A stretch of DNA of 64,000 nucleotides from Methylobacter tundripaludum. GTDB taxonomy: Bacteria > Pseudomonadota > Gammaproteobacteria > Methylococcales > Methylomonadaceae. The DNA lies in NCBI RefSeq assembly GCF_002934365.1, contig NZ_PTIY01000001.1, positions 310,001 to 374,000 on the forward strand, written 5' to 3'. The notes under the pieces were generated by a model that searched no databases, had not been told where the DNA came from, and saw only the letters and a list, made by a program, of their open reading frames with translations. Of the stretch, positions 1 to 7,463 are shown in pieces. Numbering within the stretch: position 1 is the first letter of the stretch; each line of letters begins with the position of its first letter. Both the position numbers and the translations under genes were made by a program.

Positions 1-447
1 TTGGTTTTGACTTAAAAAACCCTGCCGGAATTTACGCAAGGCCTTCAAATCGACCAAGCTGTTCAGGCTGAAAAACAGCTTTTCATACAGCCTGAACGGA
101 GGCGGAATAAACGCGGACGAACCCGGCGCAAGAATCAGTTTATCGTATTGCAGCTCTTTTTCCTGGCAGGAGCCGTTAATCGCAATGGATTTGCCGACGC
201 GATTAATGGCCGTCACTTCTACGCCGCACAGCACATTGATGTTGTTTTCGCGCAGCTTATCAAAGGGTTTCAGGATGATGGATTGCTCAATATCGGCCTT
301 GCTAAAACCGCGGGACAGCAGCGGCCTGGAATAATAGCCGTCATGCTCCCTGGTTACCAGCGTAATGTCATCGTCGGCCGATAATGCGCGGTACTTCTCG
401 GCAAAACTGACACCGGCCACGCCCGAGCCGATTATAACGATATGCAT
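1..447 (-). CDS. NAD(P)/FAD-dependent oxidoreductase, rubredoxin reductase type (3' part outside window)
   Basis: The minus strand is open from an ATG at 447 to the window edge (149 codons), so only the N-terminal part is present. It starts MHIVIIGSGVAGVSFAEKYR, a Rossmann FAD-binding motif (GxGxxG), and continues with YYSRPLLSRG, typical of rubredoxin and nitrite reductase-type flavoproteins, then LILAPGSSAFIPP, the second FAD contact. These enzymes pass electrons from NAD(P)H to rubredoxin. The rubredoxin gene lies just upstream on the same strand with a 22-bp gap, so both probably share one transcript. The family call is firm; the exact partner and specificity are inferred from the neighbour. 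Confidence 0.85.
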   Translation of the reverse strand, partial: MHIVIIGSGVAGVSFAEKYRALSADDDITLVTREHDGYYSRPLLSRGFSKADIEQSIILKPFDKLRENNINVLCGVEVTAINRVGKSIAINGSCQEKELQYDKLILAPGSSAFIPPPFRLYEKLFFSLNSLVDLKALRKFRQGFLSQNQ

Positions 448-469
448 ACTGTGCTCCGGTAAGGGTCGA

Positions 470-640
470 TTAGCCTAGCAAATCATATTCGCTTTTATCC
501 ACACCGCATTCTGGGCAGCGCCAATCGTCGGGAATATCTTTCCATAAAGTGCCCGGCGCAATGCCTGAATCAGGATCGCCTTCCGCTTCATCGTAAATAT
601 GGCCGCAAACGCCGCACTGGTATTTTTTGTAATCAGACAT
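470..640 (-). CDS. Rubredoxin
   Basis: A 56-residue protein with the two rubredoxin knuckles [10 protein letters not shown] and [11 protein letters not shown], whose four cysteines bind one iron. The Gly-Asp-Pro-Asp segment and the acidic surface are also typical. It is a small cytoplasmic one-electron carrier. The start is supported by a GAGGAA ribosome-binding site about 8 bases before the ATG. It is followed at 22 bp by the FAD-dependent reductase, a natural electron-transfer pair found in many aerobic and microaerobic methanotrophs and alkane or oxygen-defence pathways. The final acceptor cannot be told from this window. Confidence 0.95.
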   Translation of the reverse strand: MSDYKKYQCGVCGHIYDEAEGDPDSGIAPGTLWKDIPDDWRCPECGVDKSEYDLLG

Positions 641-697
641 AATTATTCCTCGGTAATGTTTAAGGTGCGCCTGACTTTAACAGGTCTAGGCTAATTT

Positions 698-1552
698 TCA
701 ATCCGATTTTAATCGGTAAAGCGCTGAAATATCTTCATCGCCGTACCCTTCCGCCATTAACCGCTGATAATCGGCAATCGTCATCTCGATCAGCGTAGTC
801 GATGCGCCGGATTGCTTTGCCATGCTTTGACAGATTTTCAGATCTTTATGATGTAGCGCCAGTTTAAAACCCGGAGCAAAAACGCCTCGGGTCATCGTAG
901 GACCGCGATGCTGAAGAAACCAGTTGCCTGCCGCGCCGCCGGAAATCACCTCGATCACCTTATCCATCGGCAGATTTTGGGCCTGTGCGAAAGCCAGCGC
1001 TTCAGTCACCGCCTGATTGATACCCGCCGCCATGATTTGGTTGACCGCCTTGGTGGCTTGGCCTGAACCTGCCGGTCCCATGTGCATAATGCGCCCGGTC
1101 ATGGCTTCCAGCACCGGACGGGCTTGTTCCAGTGCGGCCGAATTTCCGCCGACCATCATCGCCAATGTGCCGTTTTTAGCGCCCTCAACGCCGCCGGATA
1201 CCGGAGCATCAAGAAAATCGGCCTGTTTTTCGGCCAGCATAGCGGCGGCCTTCTTCGCGGTATCGCCGCTGACCGTGGACATGTCGACAACGACAGTGCC
1301 GGGCCTGATGGTAAGCGCTATCGCCTCAACCATGTCCAACACATCCTGATCGGCGGACACGCAAATCAGCACTATATCGACGTTGGCCGCAAGCTCTTCC
1401 GGCTGATCGAAGACCTTGACATCCAATTCTTCGGCCAGACTTTGCGCCTTTGCCGCCGTGCGGTTATAAACGCCGGTCAAGTATCCGGCCTTGGCGATAT
1501 TCCTGGCCATGCCGATGCCCATTGCACCTAGGCCGATCATGCCTGCTTTCAT
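698..1552 (-). CDS. NAD(P)-dependent beta-hydroxyacid dehydrogenase (tartronate semialdehyde / 3-hydroxyisobutyrate type)
   Basis: A 284-residue protein, the usual family length. The N-terminus carries the dinucleotide-binding GLGAMGIGMA, followed by the substrate-binding signature DAPVSGGVEGAKNGTL at about residues 116-131 and the catalytic-lysine region GSGQATKAVNQ near residue 165. It reduces or oxidises a 3-carbon or 4-carbon beta-hydroxyacid. Likely substrates are tartronate semialdehyde, 3-hydroxyisobutyrate or succinic semialdehyde (GLYR-type); the sequence does not settle which. In a C1-utiliser a glyoxylate/glycerate role is plausible, but that is inference. It lies upstream of rubredoxin on the same strand with a 57-bp gap. 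Confidence 0.85.
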   Translation of the reverse strand: MKAGMIGLGAMGIGMARNIAKAGYLTGVYNRTAAKAQSLAEELDVKVFDQPEELAANVDIVLICVSADQDVLDMVEAIALTIRPGTVVVDMSTVSGDTAKKAAAMLAEKQADFLDAPVSGGVEGAKNGTLAMMVGGNSAALEQARPVLEAMTGRIMHMGPAGSGQATKAVNQIMAAGINQAVTEALAFAQAQNLPMDKVIEVISGGAAGNWFLQHRGPTMTRGVFAPGFKLALHHKDLKICQSMAKQSGASTTLIEMTIADYQRLMAEGYGDEDISALYRLKSD

Positions 1553-1622
1553 GTTATTTTCCCGAGATTGTTTAATATTATGAGTTTATCCGCGCGGATG
1601 CGGCACACTGACCCGGTTCGTG

Positions 1623-1886
1623 TTATTTGGGGCATCCTTCCATTTTATAAATTGCGTAACCGTTCTTGTCGATGTCGGCTCTGATGGCTGCCGGAGCTTC
1701 GAGGCTGTGATAAAAGTAACAATTCTCCGGGGTCACGACGGCATCTTTCAGATTAATGCTTGCCAGCCATTGTTTGGCGAAGCCAAGCGCTTTTTGCTGA
1801 TCGTCTTCATCCAATATCACATTAAAATGCAGCGTTCTGCCTTTGGCGGTTTTTGCGTAAGTGTCGAATACATGCGAGATGGTCAT
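1623..1886 (-). CDS. DUF2024 family protein
   Basis: An 87-residue protein recognisable as DUF2024 from the start MTISHVFDTYAKT, the central FNVILDEDD and the ending YAIYKMEGCPK. The family is small, cytoplasmic, of unknown function, and common in gammaproteobacteria. The length is normal. It has its own start and is separated from the dehydrogenase by about 70 bp. I see no catalytic motif. Confidence 0.75.
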   Translation of the reverse strand: MTISHVFDTYAKTAKGRTLHFNVILDEDDQQKALGFAKQWLASINLKDAVVTPENCYFYHSLEAPAAIRADIDKNGYAIYKMEGCPK

Positions 1887-1976
1887 CGGCTTTCTCCCTT
1901 GTTGTTAAACCGGATAGGGTATGCTCACGACACTTTTTAAAAGTGTGTGCTTGGGGTAAATACTACAGACTGCCGG

Positions 1977-2213
1977 CTAAGAATTCTCATCCGGTAACGG
2001 GTCAAAGAAACTGGCCGGCATTTGAAAAATATCTTTCGCCAAACCAATAGGTCGCTGTTTTGGCAAGGCATCAGACTCATGCCTCAAGTCCAGGCGGAAG
2101 CAATGTATCAGATCATATACTTCGGCTAATTTATCGCTGGGGATTTGTCTGATTTCATTGATGATTTGTTCTTGTAGAATGATAGCTTCACTTTTTTGCG
2201 CCTCGCGTACCAT
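1977..2213 (-). CDS. Small DUF2281-like protein, possible antitoxin-type
   Basis: A 78-residue protein. The helix IPSDKLAEVYDLIHCFRLDL and the tail with GLAKDIFQMPASFFDPLPDE resemble DUF2281 proteins, which often sit in toxin-antitoxin-like pairs and have a short C-terminal segment that could wrap a partner. No toxin gene (PIN, RelE or similar) lies beside it; the upstream neighbour is a coiled-coil membrane-anchored protein 10 bp away. The family match is by eye and moderate, and the antitoxin role is not supported by context. Confidence 0.5.
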   Translation of the reverse strand: MVREAQKSEAIILQEQIINEIRQIPSDKLAEVYDLIHCFRLDLRHESDALPKQRPIGLAKDIFQMPASFFDPLPDENS

Positions 2214-2223
2214 TTTTCAAATA

Positions 2224-2499
2224 TCACAAAAGCTTAACCAGCGTAGCAATAACAGCCGCTTGAGCGATTAATGACCCTGCCATCCATTTAATAAGATCGA
2301 CTTTAAGATCGGAAGTTACCTTGTCTATTTTTGCTTCCAGGCGCAATTCCATTTCCCGCAGATCACGGGTGCTGGCCAAGTCAGTTTCACCTTGCGCGGT
2401 TTTAAAAGCATCGGAAACAGCCTCCGCTTGCTTCGCCTCAAAACCGGCAGCAATGAGTTTGCTGATGAATTGGTGAGTGTCGAATGTAATTACAGTCAT
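2224..2499 (-). CDS. DUF1640-like coiled-coil protein with C-terminal membrane anchor
   Basis: A 91-residue protein. Residues 1-45 match the DUF1640/CCDC90-like pattern (FDTHQFISKLIAAGFEAKQA), followed by a charged coiled coil (residues about 45-70) and a hydrophobic C-terminal segment WMAGSLIAQAAVIATLVKLL that should anchor it in the membrane. Such proteins are frequent, often multicopy, in methylotroph and other proteobacterial genomes and have no known function. It is followed 10 bp later by the DUF2281-like gene, so the two are probably cotranscribed. Confidence 0.65.
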   Translation of the reverse strand: MTVITFDTHQFISKLIAAGFEAKQAEAVSDAFKTAQGETDLASTRDLREMELRLEAKIDKVTSDLKVDLIKWMAGSLIAQAAVIATLVKLL

Positions 2500-2564
2500 A
2501 AAAGTTTCCTGAAATGATGATGTTTAGGATACGGTCATTAATAACTTCCCGATATGGATCGGAT

Positions 2565-2615
2565 AAAATTTTTCCGTTCGCCCTGGGCTTGTCGAAGGGT
2601 GGACGGAAAAATTTT
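2565..2615. repeat. Hairpin repeat A with GGGCTTGTCGAAGGG core
   Basis: A perfect 13-bp inverted repeat (2565-2577 against 2603-2615) encloses a core containing GGGCTTGTCGAAGGG. The core belongs to a repeat seen elsewhere in this window, including inside polA and glmS. The outer arms differ from those of the neighbouring copy at 2627-2673, so the core looks mobile and the arms copy-specific. Confidence 0.75.
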
Positions 2616-2626
2616 GGCCTACCCCG

Positions 2627-2673
2627 CGTCAAGCCGATCATGCTTCGACAAGCTCAGCACGAACGGCTTGACG
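2627..2673. repeat. Hairpin repeat B with CTTCGACAAGCTCAG core
   Basis: A perfect 10-bp inverted repeat (2627-2636 against 2664-2673) encloses GCTTCGACAAGCTCAGCACG, the reverse orientation of the core in repeat A. The two elements form a head-to-head pair just downstream of the reverse transcriptase. Apart from these two hairpins I see nothing in 2500-2864 except an unexplained 15-bp palindrome near 2713. Confidence 0.75.
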
Positions 2674-2864
2674 ATAGAAGACAGTGGTTTCGGGAAGTTA
2701 TTTTTAACCAAATCCTTAGTAAGGATAAATCTACATTTAATGAGTGGTGTACGCAAGCTGAATAAAACGGTATGCAATATGTACTCTACAGGCTTGGAGT
2801 CGAAAAATTCCGTCTAATTTTTATAAGCCGAGCATCAACGGATGAAGGCAAGAGTAAAGATTTT

Positions 2865-4622
2865 TTAATTACCGTCTGTTGATTTCGGCTTTAATTGACC
2901 GGCATAACTGCGTGGTTTACCTGAGTACTTGAGTTTGGGGGTGGGGTTGTTTTCGCCATTCTTCATTGAATCTAATAGTTTGGGATGCGCCGCTAAACTA
3001 GCTTTAGCAATTGCTAGCTGTTTGCCTAACCCTCGGTCTAAACACCTCAGTTGGCTTTGGGCAATTGGCTGTAATTCAGGCAAATGTTCTGATGCCAGTT
3101 CATTAAAACCTTTGCACCAACCGAATTCTGATTCTGTCAGCCCGCATGATAAATCCAATGCAGGACGCTTTCCTATAGCACCGGCTCTCAAACATCCTTC
3201 CAGCGAGGCCAATAATTCGCGTCTGGAGTAATTTAAAGGTTTGTCATGCTCTAAAGCGGTTTCAATGCTTTTTAAAAACTTCTCCCGTAGTTTACGTTGC
3301 TTTTCTAGCTCTTTTTGTATCGAAGACGGTCGTATTCTTACCATGCCGTCATAGCGAAGCTGGTAGCCAACAAAAGCCAACCAAGGCATTGCCGATGAGA
3401 CAGTAGCTTTATTGCCCCAAAGGTAAGTTTTCTTTGTCTTTGTATTCCAAAAGTCACGCTTTTTTGAACCTGAGTAGGCAACAATCGATTTTGGAGAATG
3501 GTGTACCAGCTTTAACTTTTTGAGCTCATCAGTATAGGCTTCCAAAGCTCGACCAGTAATACCTTCATCTAAGGTCGCTATTACCATATCATCGCAATAT
3601 CGGACATAAAGCCCATCGCTACTCTGAGTTTCAAGTATCTTCATAACAGCTAAATCGGCTTTATGAAGGATTAGGTTTGCAAAAAAGACGCTCAAAGCAC
3701 CGCCTTGAGGAACCCCATATTTCCTTTCTGGAGCGTGAAATTCTTGAAGCGTCTCATCCCTGTCTTTCACCTCGGTTGATGCACTATTTAATCCTAATAT
3801 GGAAAGTGCTTTCGGGCGGCCATAATTGTTGTATGTGTATGATTCCAAATAGGCAAGAATAACTTGTTTAGCCCGGTCATCAATGCCGATACCATGCTTT
3901 TCTTTGAGCTCCAAAACAGCCGCATCATAGCAAGACAATATGACTTCACGATCAATGGTGTCATAAAAACCTTGAATGTCGCATTCAGCAATGTATGCTT
4001 GAATTTGATTGCCCTTCTGGTTTTCTTTCCAAAATTTTGCCAATTGTTCAAAGGCATTGTGATGTGTAACAGGTTTCTGACCATCTGGAGGTGAGCGGAA
4101 TGCAAATGAGCATTCTAAAAAGTAGGCATCATCAAATTTCCGCCGGAGATAATTTGCACATTGTCCAATGACAGTCGAATCCACGAGATTATCGCTGTAA
4201 CTTGCGATAAGTCTATATTTTAACTTTGATTTATCCTTAGGAATTGGTGTGATTTTTGGTGATTCAAACGATATACGGTCTTTCGCTAGAGCCTTAACCC
4301 GTATTGATTCTATTAACTCATTTTGAGCTGCGATCCAAGAGCGATCTTCAGGAGCGGATGCTTCTCTGAGTTGCTTGACCGTGAATTTCAAGTTGGTTGT
4401 GTTTTGACGATGAGAATTGCTGGCCTGTTTGCACACCCTCTTCCATCGGGAGCGGGGAGGCATCAAGCTTAAAATGGGTGAAGGCTTTTCTGTCCGTTGA
4501 TTACCCGGTAAAAATTTTCCTAAGAACTCCTTTCCGTGGGCATCTCGGCAAAAAACCATTCTTTGCTTGCAAAGCGCACTGATGATTTTTTCATCAGTGA
4601 AAAAATGTTCATAATTAGGCAT
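2865..4622 (-). CDS. Stand-alone reverse transcriptase with YCDD active site (unknown-group / DRT-like)
   Basis: A 585-residue reverse transcriptase. Visible RT blocks: KYRLIASYSDNLVDSTV (about 135-151), AFRSPPDG (174-181), the first catalytic aspartate in ECDIQGFYDTID (D215), PQGGALS (305-311), the catalytic YCDD (342-345) and a thumb-side motif FVGYQLRYDG (417-426). The last 150 residues are basic and helical with no nuclease zinc finger (no En domain). It lacks the YADD, VTG and NAxxH signatures of retron RTs, and no group II intron domain V is visible downstream, so it is not an ordinary intron protein. A promoter and a structured RNA lie directly upstream. This plan matches the defence-associated RTs (DRT, unknown-group RTs), some of which use YCDD. 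The exact class is not decided here. There is no strong ribosome-binding site. Base composition is AT-richer than its neighbours, suggesting transfer. Confidence 0.85.
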   Translation of the reverse strand: MPNYEHFFTDEKIISALCKQRMVFCRDAHGKEFLGKFLPGNQRTEKPSPILSLMPPRSRWKRVCKQASNSHRQNTTNLKFTVKQLREASAPEDRSWIAAQNELIESIRVKALAKDRISFESPKITPIPKDKSKLKYRLIASYSDNLVDSTVIGQCANYLRRKFDDAYFLECSFAFRSPPDGQKPVTHHNAFEQLAKFWKENQKGNQIQAYIAECDIQGFYDTIDREVILSCYDAAVLELKEKHGIGIDDRAKQVILAYLESYTYNNYGRPKALSILGLNSASTEVKDRDETLQEFHAPERKYGVPQGGALSVFFANLILHKADLAVMKILETQSSDGLYVRYCDDMVIATLDEGITGRALEAYTDELKKLKLVHHSPKSIVAYSGSKKRDFWNTKTKKTYLWGNKATVSSAMPWLAFVGYQLRYDGMVRIRPSSIQKELEKQRKLREKFLKSIETALEHDKPLNYSRRELLASLEGCLRAGAIGKRPALDLSCGLTESEFGWCKGFNELASEHLPELQPIAQSQLRCLDRGLGKQLAIAKASLAAHPKLLDSMKNGENNPTPKLKYSGKPRSYAGQLKPKSTDGN

Positions 4623-4639
4623 GTTGGCAGTTCAAAGAA

Positions 4640-4823
4640 GGTGAGAGGCGTCTAAATTTACCTTGGGTAGCGTATCATCAGTCCATACACATACGCTAAG
4701 CATGATAATGGAGGCATTATATGACGGGGCCATATATCCATAATTACCTATAGCACTTTTCCTTGATCCGTCGAAAGCCAACGCGGGATAACCAGACGTC
4801 GGCGCAAGGCAGACACCTCTCAA
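4640..4823 (-). ncRNA. Candidate structured RNA upstream of the reverse transcriptase
   Basis: Read on the minus strand, GAGAGGTGTCT (4821-4811) pairs with AGACGCCTCTC (4653-4643): 11 pairs with one G.U, extended by one A-U, closing about 157 nt. Inside are a perfect 8-bp hairpin (4668-4675 with 4691-4698), a 6-bp hairpin (4718-4723 with 4731-4736) and a hairpin GCCGACG/CGTTGGC enclosed by CCTTG/CAAGG in the 4750-4810 part. A predicted transcription start falls about 2 nt before the closing stem. The 3' arm ends 20 nt before the RT start codon. The layout recalls the a1/a2-closed msr-msd of retrons and the upstream RNA of DRT2- and DRT9-type systems. Folding was done by eye. Confidence 0.65.
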
Positions 4824-4829
4824 GGAAGT

Positions 4830-4857
4830 ATTATCCATTAGTCATATCTGATGTCAA
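4830..4857 (-). promoter_or_regulatory. Sigma70-type promoter for the RT-associated RNA
   Basis: Minus-strand TTGACA (4857-4852), 16-bp spacer, then GATAAT (4835-4830). The expected start near 4823 coincides with the 5' end of the closing stem of the RNA. A second TTGACA lies further upstream (around 4900-4910) without a good -10 box. Confidence 0.65.
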
Positions 4858-4958
4858 TTTTCGAAAACTAGAGGCTGGTCTTGATCCTTTTTAAGGTGTC
4901 AAGCGTTTCGCAATTGTTAGTTTTTTCCTTAGCCCCAATGTCATCATAAAATATCCCC

Positions 4959-5384
4959 TCAAACCCACTCCGCCTTAATCCCATTCTCTTCGCACCATTC
5001 TTCGGCCAGACGCTTCAGTTCCTTCTGCTCGAATGCGTACCAAGCATCGCTTAAACTCGTGTGTTCGTGCAAAGTGTCCTTGAACTGGCGGAACGGTTTG
5101 CGGCGGTTAAGCGCTTCTTGGAGCCTGACCGCTTCCTTGGTATCGCCGAGGCTGTCAACGAAGTCTTCCATGATTTGGAACGATTCATAGGAGGCTAAGG
5201 GATCGATCAGGCGATAACGCGGATTGTCTTCCAGGTCGTCCGGCAGGCCGCTCTCATCGACGCCTTCGGTGCTGAGCAGGATGTCGCCGGTTTCGGTGTC
5301 CAGGTAAAAGCCGCCTTCTACTATGTCGAAACGTGTGGTCAGGGCTTCGGTAATATCGTCGAGTTTGATTTTTAGGGAAATCAT
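4959..5384 (-). CDS. UPF0158 family protein
   Basis: A 141-residue protein with the UPF0158 pattern: FYLDTETGDILLS near residues 27-39, RYRLIDPLASYESFQIMEDF in the middle and AWYAFEQKELKRLAEEWCEE near the C-terminus. It is a cytoplasmic family of unknown function, usually 140-150 residues. It precedes the RT-associated promoter on the same strand by about 100 bp but has a different composition and is probably chromosomal core rather than part of that system. Confidence 0.8.
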   Translation of the reverse strand: MISLKIKLDDITEALTTRFDIVEGGFYLDTETGDILLSTEGVDESGLPDDLEDNPRYRLIDPLASYESFQIMEDFVDSLGDTKEAVRLQEALNRRKPFRQFKDTLHEHTSLSDAWYAFEQKELKRLAEEWCEENGIKAEWV

Positions 5385-5455
5385 GGGAGCACCACTTTTT
5401 CTATTAACTCAGTCACAAGCCGGTCGGGCTTTATCTCGTTTTATCACATCCTTGT

Positions 5456-5495
5456 GCTCTGGATCCCGGCACTCCCTGCCGGAATGACGGGCGGT
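5456..5495. repeat. Dispersed repeat with CCGGCA...TGCCGG palindrome
   Basis: A stretch with GGATCCCGGC, a 6-bp inverted repeat around CTCCC, then GGAATGACGGGC. This is a common intergenic repeat type in many proteobacteria. It lies downstream of speA and upstream of the UPF0158 gene. Confidence 0.5.
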
Positions 5496-5537
5496 GTAGA
5501 TGGTTATACATCCGAGCCTATCACGCCTGCTTTCTTG

Positions 5538-7376
5538 TTATTTAGCCAAATAAGTATAAGACGTCAACCCGGCAATCAGCTCCTGCTCGTACTCCTGCCG
5601 CTGCTGCTCACTAAGATCGCTACGAGCCAGTTTTTCCCGGTAGGCGGTTTTCAAGTCTTCGCTGTTGATATGCACATAGTCCAGCAGGTCGTCGACATGC
5701 TCGCCTTCGTGCAGGTCGTAAAAATGGTAGCCCTGGTCGTCGAGTTCGATGTTGATCGAATGGGTATCGCCAAACAGGTTGTGCATGTCGCCCAATATTT
5801 CCTGGTATGCGCCGAGCATGAAAAAGCCGATCAGGTACGGCTCGTTGCTGTCGATTTGATGCACCGGCAGGGTTTTTTCGATGTTCTGCCCGTCGATATA
5901 TTGGTCGATGCGGCCGTCGGAATCGCAGGTTAAATCCTGGATAACGGCGCGGCGCGTGGGCTGTTCGTCCAGCCGGTGGATCGGCATGATCGGGAAGATC
6001 TGCTCGATGCCCCAGATGTCGGGCATCGACTGGAACAGCGAGAAATTGCAGAACACCTTGTCGGCCAATTTCTCGTTCAATTCCTGCAATATCGCGGCTT
6101 CGCTTTGATTGTTCGGATTAAGCTTGGCCTGAAGCTGGCGGCACAACAGCGCATAGTTGTTCTCCGCCTCGGCCAGTCCGGTAATGCTCAGTTTGTCCTG
6201 GGTAAATCGGGCTCGGGCTTCGGACAAGTCGAACTGCGCATCATGATAATGCTCGACCAGGTTATCCGGTTCCGGCAGAGCTTGCAGTTCGGCGTGGTTG
6301 GCGTAAACCGATTCAATATCGGTCACGTTGGTGATCAACACCGCATGATGCGCGGTCAGCGCACGGCCCGATTCGGTGATGATGTCGGGCTGCGGCACCT
6401 GTTTTTCCGCGCAAATATCGGCAAAACTGCGCACGATATTTTGGGCGTATTCATCCAGGCTGTAGTTGATTGACGATTCGCGCCGCGAATGGCTGCCGTC
6501 ATAATCCACGCCCAGCCCGCCGCCCGCATCGACGATTTTCACGTTAGCGCCCAGACGATGCAGCTCGACGTAAAACTGCCCGGCTTCTTTCAGCGCTATT
6601 TTGATGTCGTGAATATTAGCGATTTGCGAGCCCATGTGGAAGTGCATCAGTTTCAGCGTGTCCAGCAAACCGGTTTGCTTGAGTCGCTGGACCAGCAGCA
6701 GCAATTCATGGGCATGAAGGCCGAATTTGGATTTTTCGCCGCCGCTGTTTTGCCATTTCCCCGCGCTGATGCTGGACAGCCTGACCCTAACGCCCAGTTG
6801 CGGCTTGATGTTAAGGCGCGCTGCCTCCTCGATAATCAGTTCCAGTTCCAGCGGCTTTTCAATGACCAGGTACAGATTCAGCCCCATTTTCAGGCCGATC
6901 AGCGCCAGACGGATATAAGCGCGATCCTTGTAGCCGTTGCAGACCACCACGCCTTTGTTGGACAGCGCCATAATCGCCAGCAATTCCGGCTTGCTGCCCG
7001 CTTCGAGACCGATGTTGTCGGCGGCCAGAATGCCTTCAACCACCTTGCGTTGCTGGTTGACCTTGATCGGATACACCGGCGTGTAACTGCCCTGGTAATC
7101 GTTATTGGCGCAGGCTTTCTGGAAAGCGCGGGACAACTGGGTCACGCGGTCTTTTAAAATATCGGTAAAGCGCACCAGCACCGGCAAGGATAGCTTTTTG
7201 TCGTTCAGCGATTGGGCGATTTCGTACAAATCCAGTTCCACGTCTTTATCGGAGCTGGGCTTTACCGAGACATGCCCGTCGGCGTTGATCGAAAAATAAT
7301 TTTGTCCCCAACTGTCTATCGCGTAAGTTTGCGCAGATTCGCGGGTCGTCCAGGTTTTGCTTTGACTTAAATTCAA
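5538..7376 (-). CDS. speA: Biosynthetic arginine decarboxylase
   Basis: A 612-residue PLP enzyme of the SpeA type that turns arginine into agmatine, the first step to putrescine and spermidine. The N-terminus ARESAQTY-like stretch and YFSIN precede the PLP-lysine motif PVYPIKVNQ (near residue 100); GLEAGSKPEL, HFHMGSQI and DAGGGLGVDYDG follow in the barrel, and the C-terminal half has TESGRALTAHH and CNFSLFQSMPD with the active-site cysteine. The length is close to the usual 630. The start codon is TTG at 7376, with GGAG about 9 bases upstream and no other in-frame start that keeps the conserved N-terminus. It diverges from speE. Confidence 0.95.
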   Translation of the reverse strand: MNLSQSKTWTTRESAQTYAIDSWGQNYFSINADGHVSVKPSSDKDVELDLYEIAQSLNDKKLSLPVLVRFTDILKDRVTQLSRAFQKACANNDYQGSYTPVYPIKVNQQRKVVEGILAADNIGLEAGSKPELLAIMALSNKGVVVCNGYKDRAYIRLALIGLKMGLNLYLVIEKPLELELIIEEAARLNIKPQLGVRVRLSSISAGKWQNSGGEKSKFGLHAHELLLLVQRLKQTGLLDTLKLMHFHMGSQIANIHDIKIALKEAGQFYVELHRLGANVKIVDAGGGLGVDYDGSHSRRESSINYSLDEYAQNIVRSFADICAEKQVPQPDIITESGRALTAHHAVLITNVTDIESVYANHAELQALPEPDNLVEHYHDAQFDLSEARARFTQDKLSITGLAEAENNYALLCRQLQAKLNPNNQSEAAILQELNEKLADKVFCNFSLFQSMPDIWGIEQIFPIMPIHRLDEQPTRRAVIQDLTCDSDGRIDQYIDGQNIEKTLPVHQIDSNEPYLIGFFMLGAYQEILGDMHNLFGDTHSINIELDDQGYHFYDLHEGEHVDDLLDYVHINSEDLKTAYREKLARSDLSEQQRQEYEQELIAGLTSYTYLAK

Positions 7377-7463
7377 CTTTATTAACTCCGTTGTGCCGTG
7401 AGATGCCGAATTCTAATATAATGACTAAATCTTTATGCGTTTATTTTTCCAGGAATCCACACT
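7377..7463. promoter_or_regulatory. Divergent speA/speE control region
   Basis: The 87-bp gap must hold both promoters. For speE a consensus -10 box TATAAT is visible at 7417-7422 on the plus strand, with no convincing -35 box. CCAGGAATCC is the likely ribosome-binding region before the speE ATG. I cannot place the speA promoter. Confidence 0.4.

Noticed and set aside
2514..2817. Small frames over the hairpin repeats
   Set aside because: They are read from repeat DNA in several frames and have no family or ribosome-binding site.
2865..4822. Group II intron
   Set aside because: No domain V-like hairpin with AGC...GAAA...GTT is visible downstream of the RT, the RT has YCDD instead of YADD, and there is no endonuclease domain or interrupted host gene.
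2865..4822. Classical retron
   Set aside because: The upstream RNA has retron-like paired ends, but the RT is about twice the usual retron length and lacks the VTG and NAxxH signatures.
4632..4838. A 68-codon frame upstream of the RT as an ordinary small gene
   Set aside because: Its ATG lies within the predicted -10 box and the segment folds as a structured RNA. No protein family is recognisable. It is kept only as a point about the template frame.
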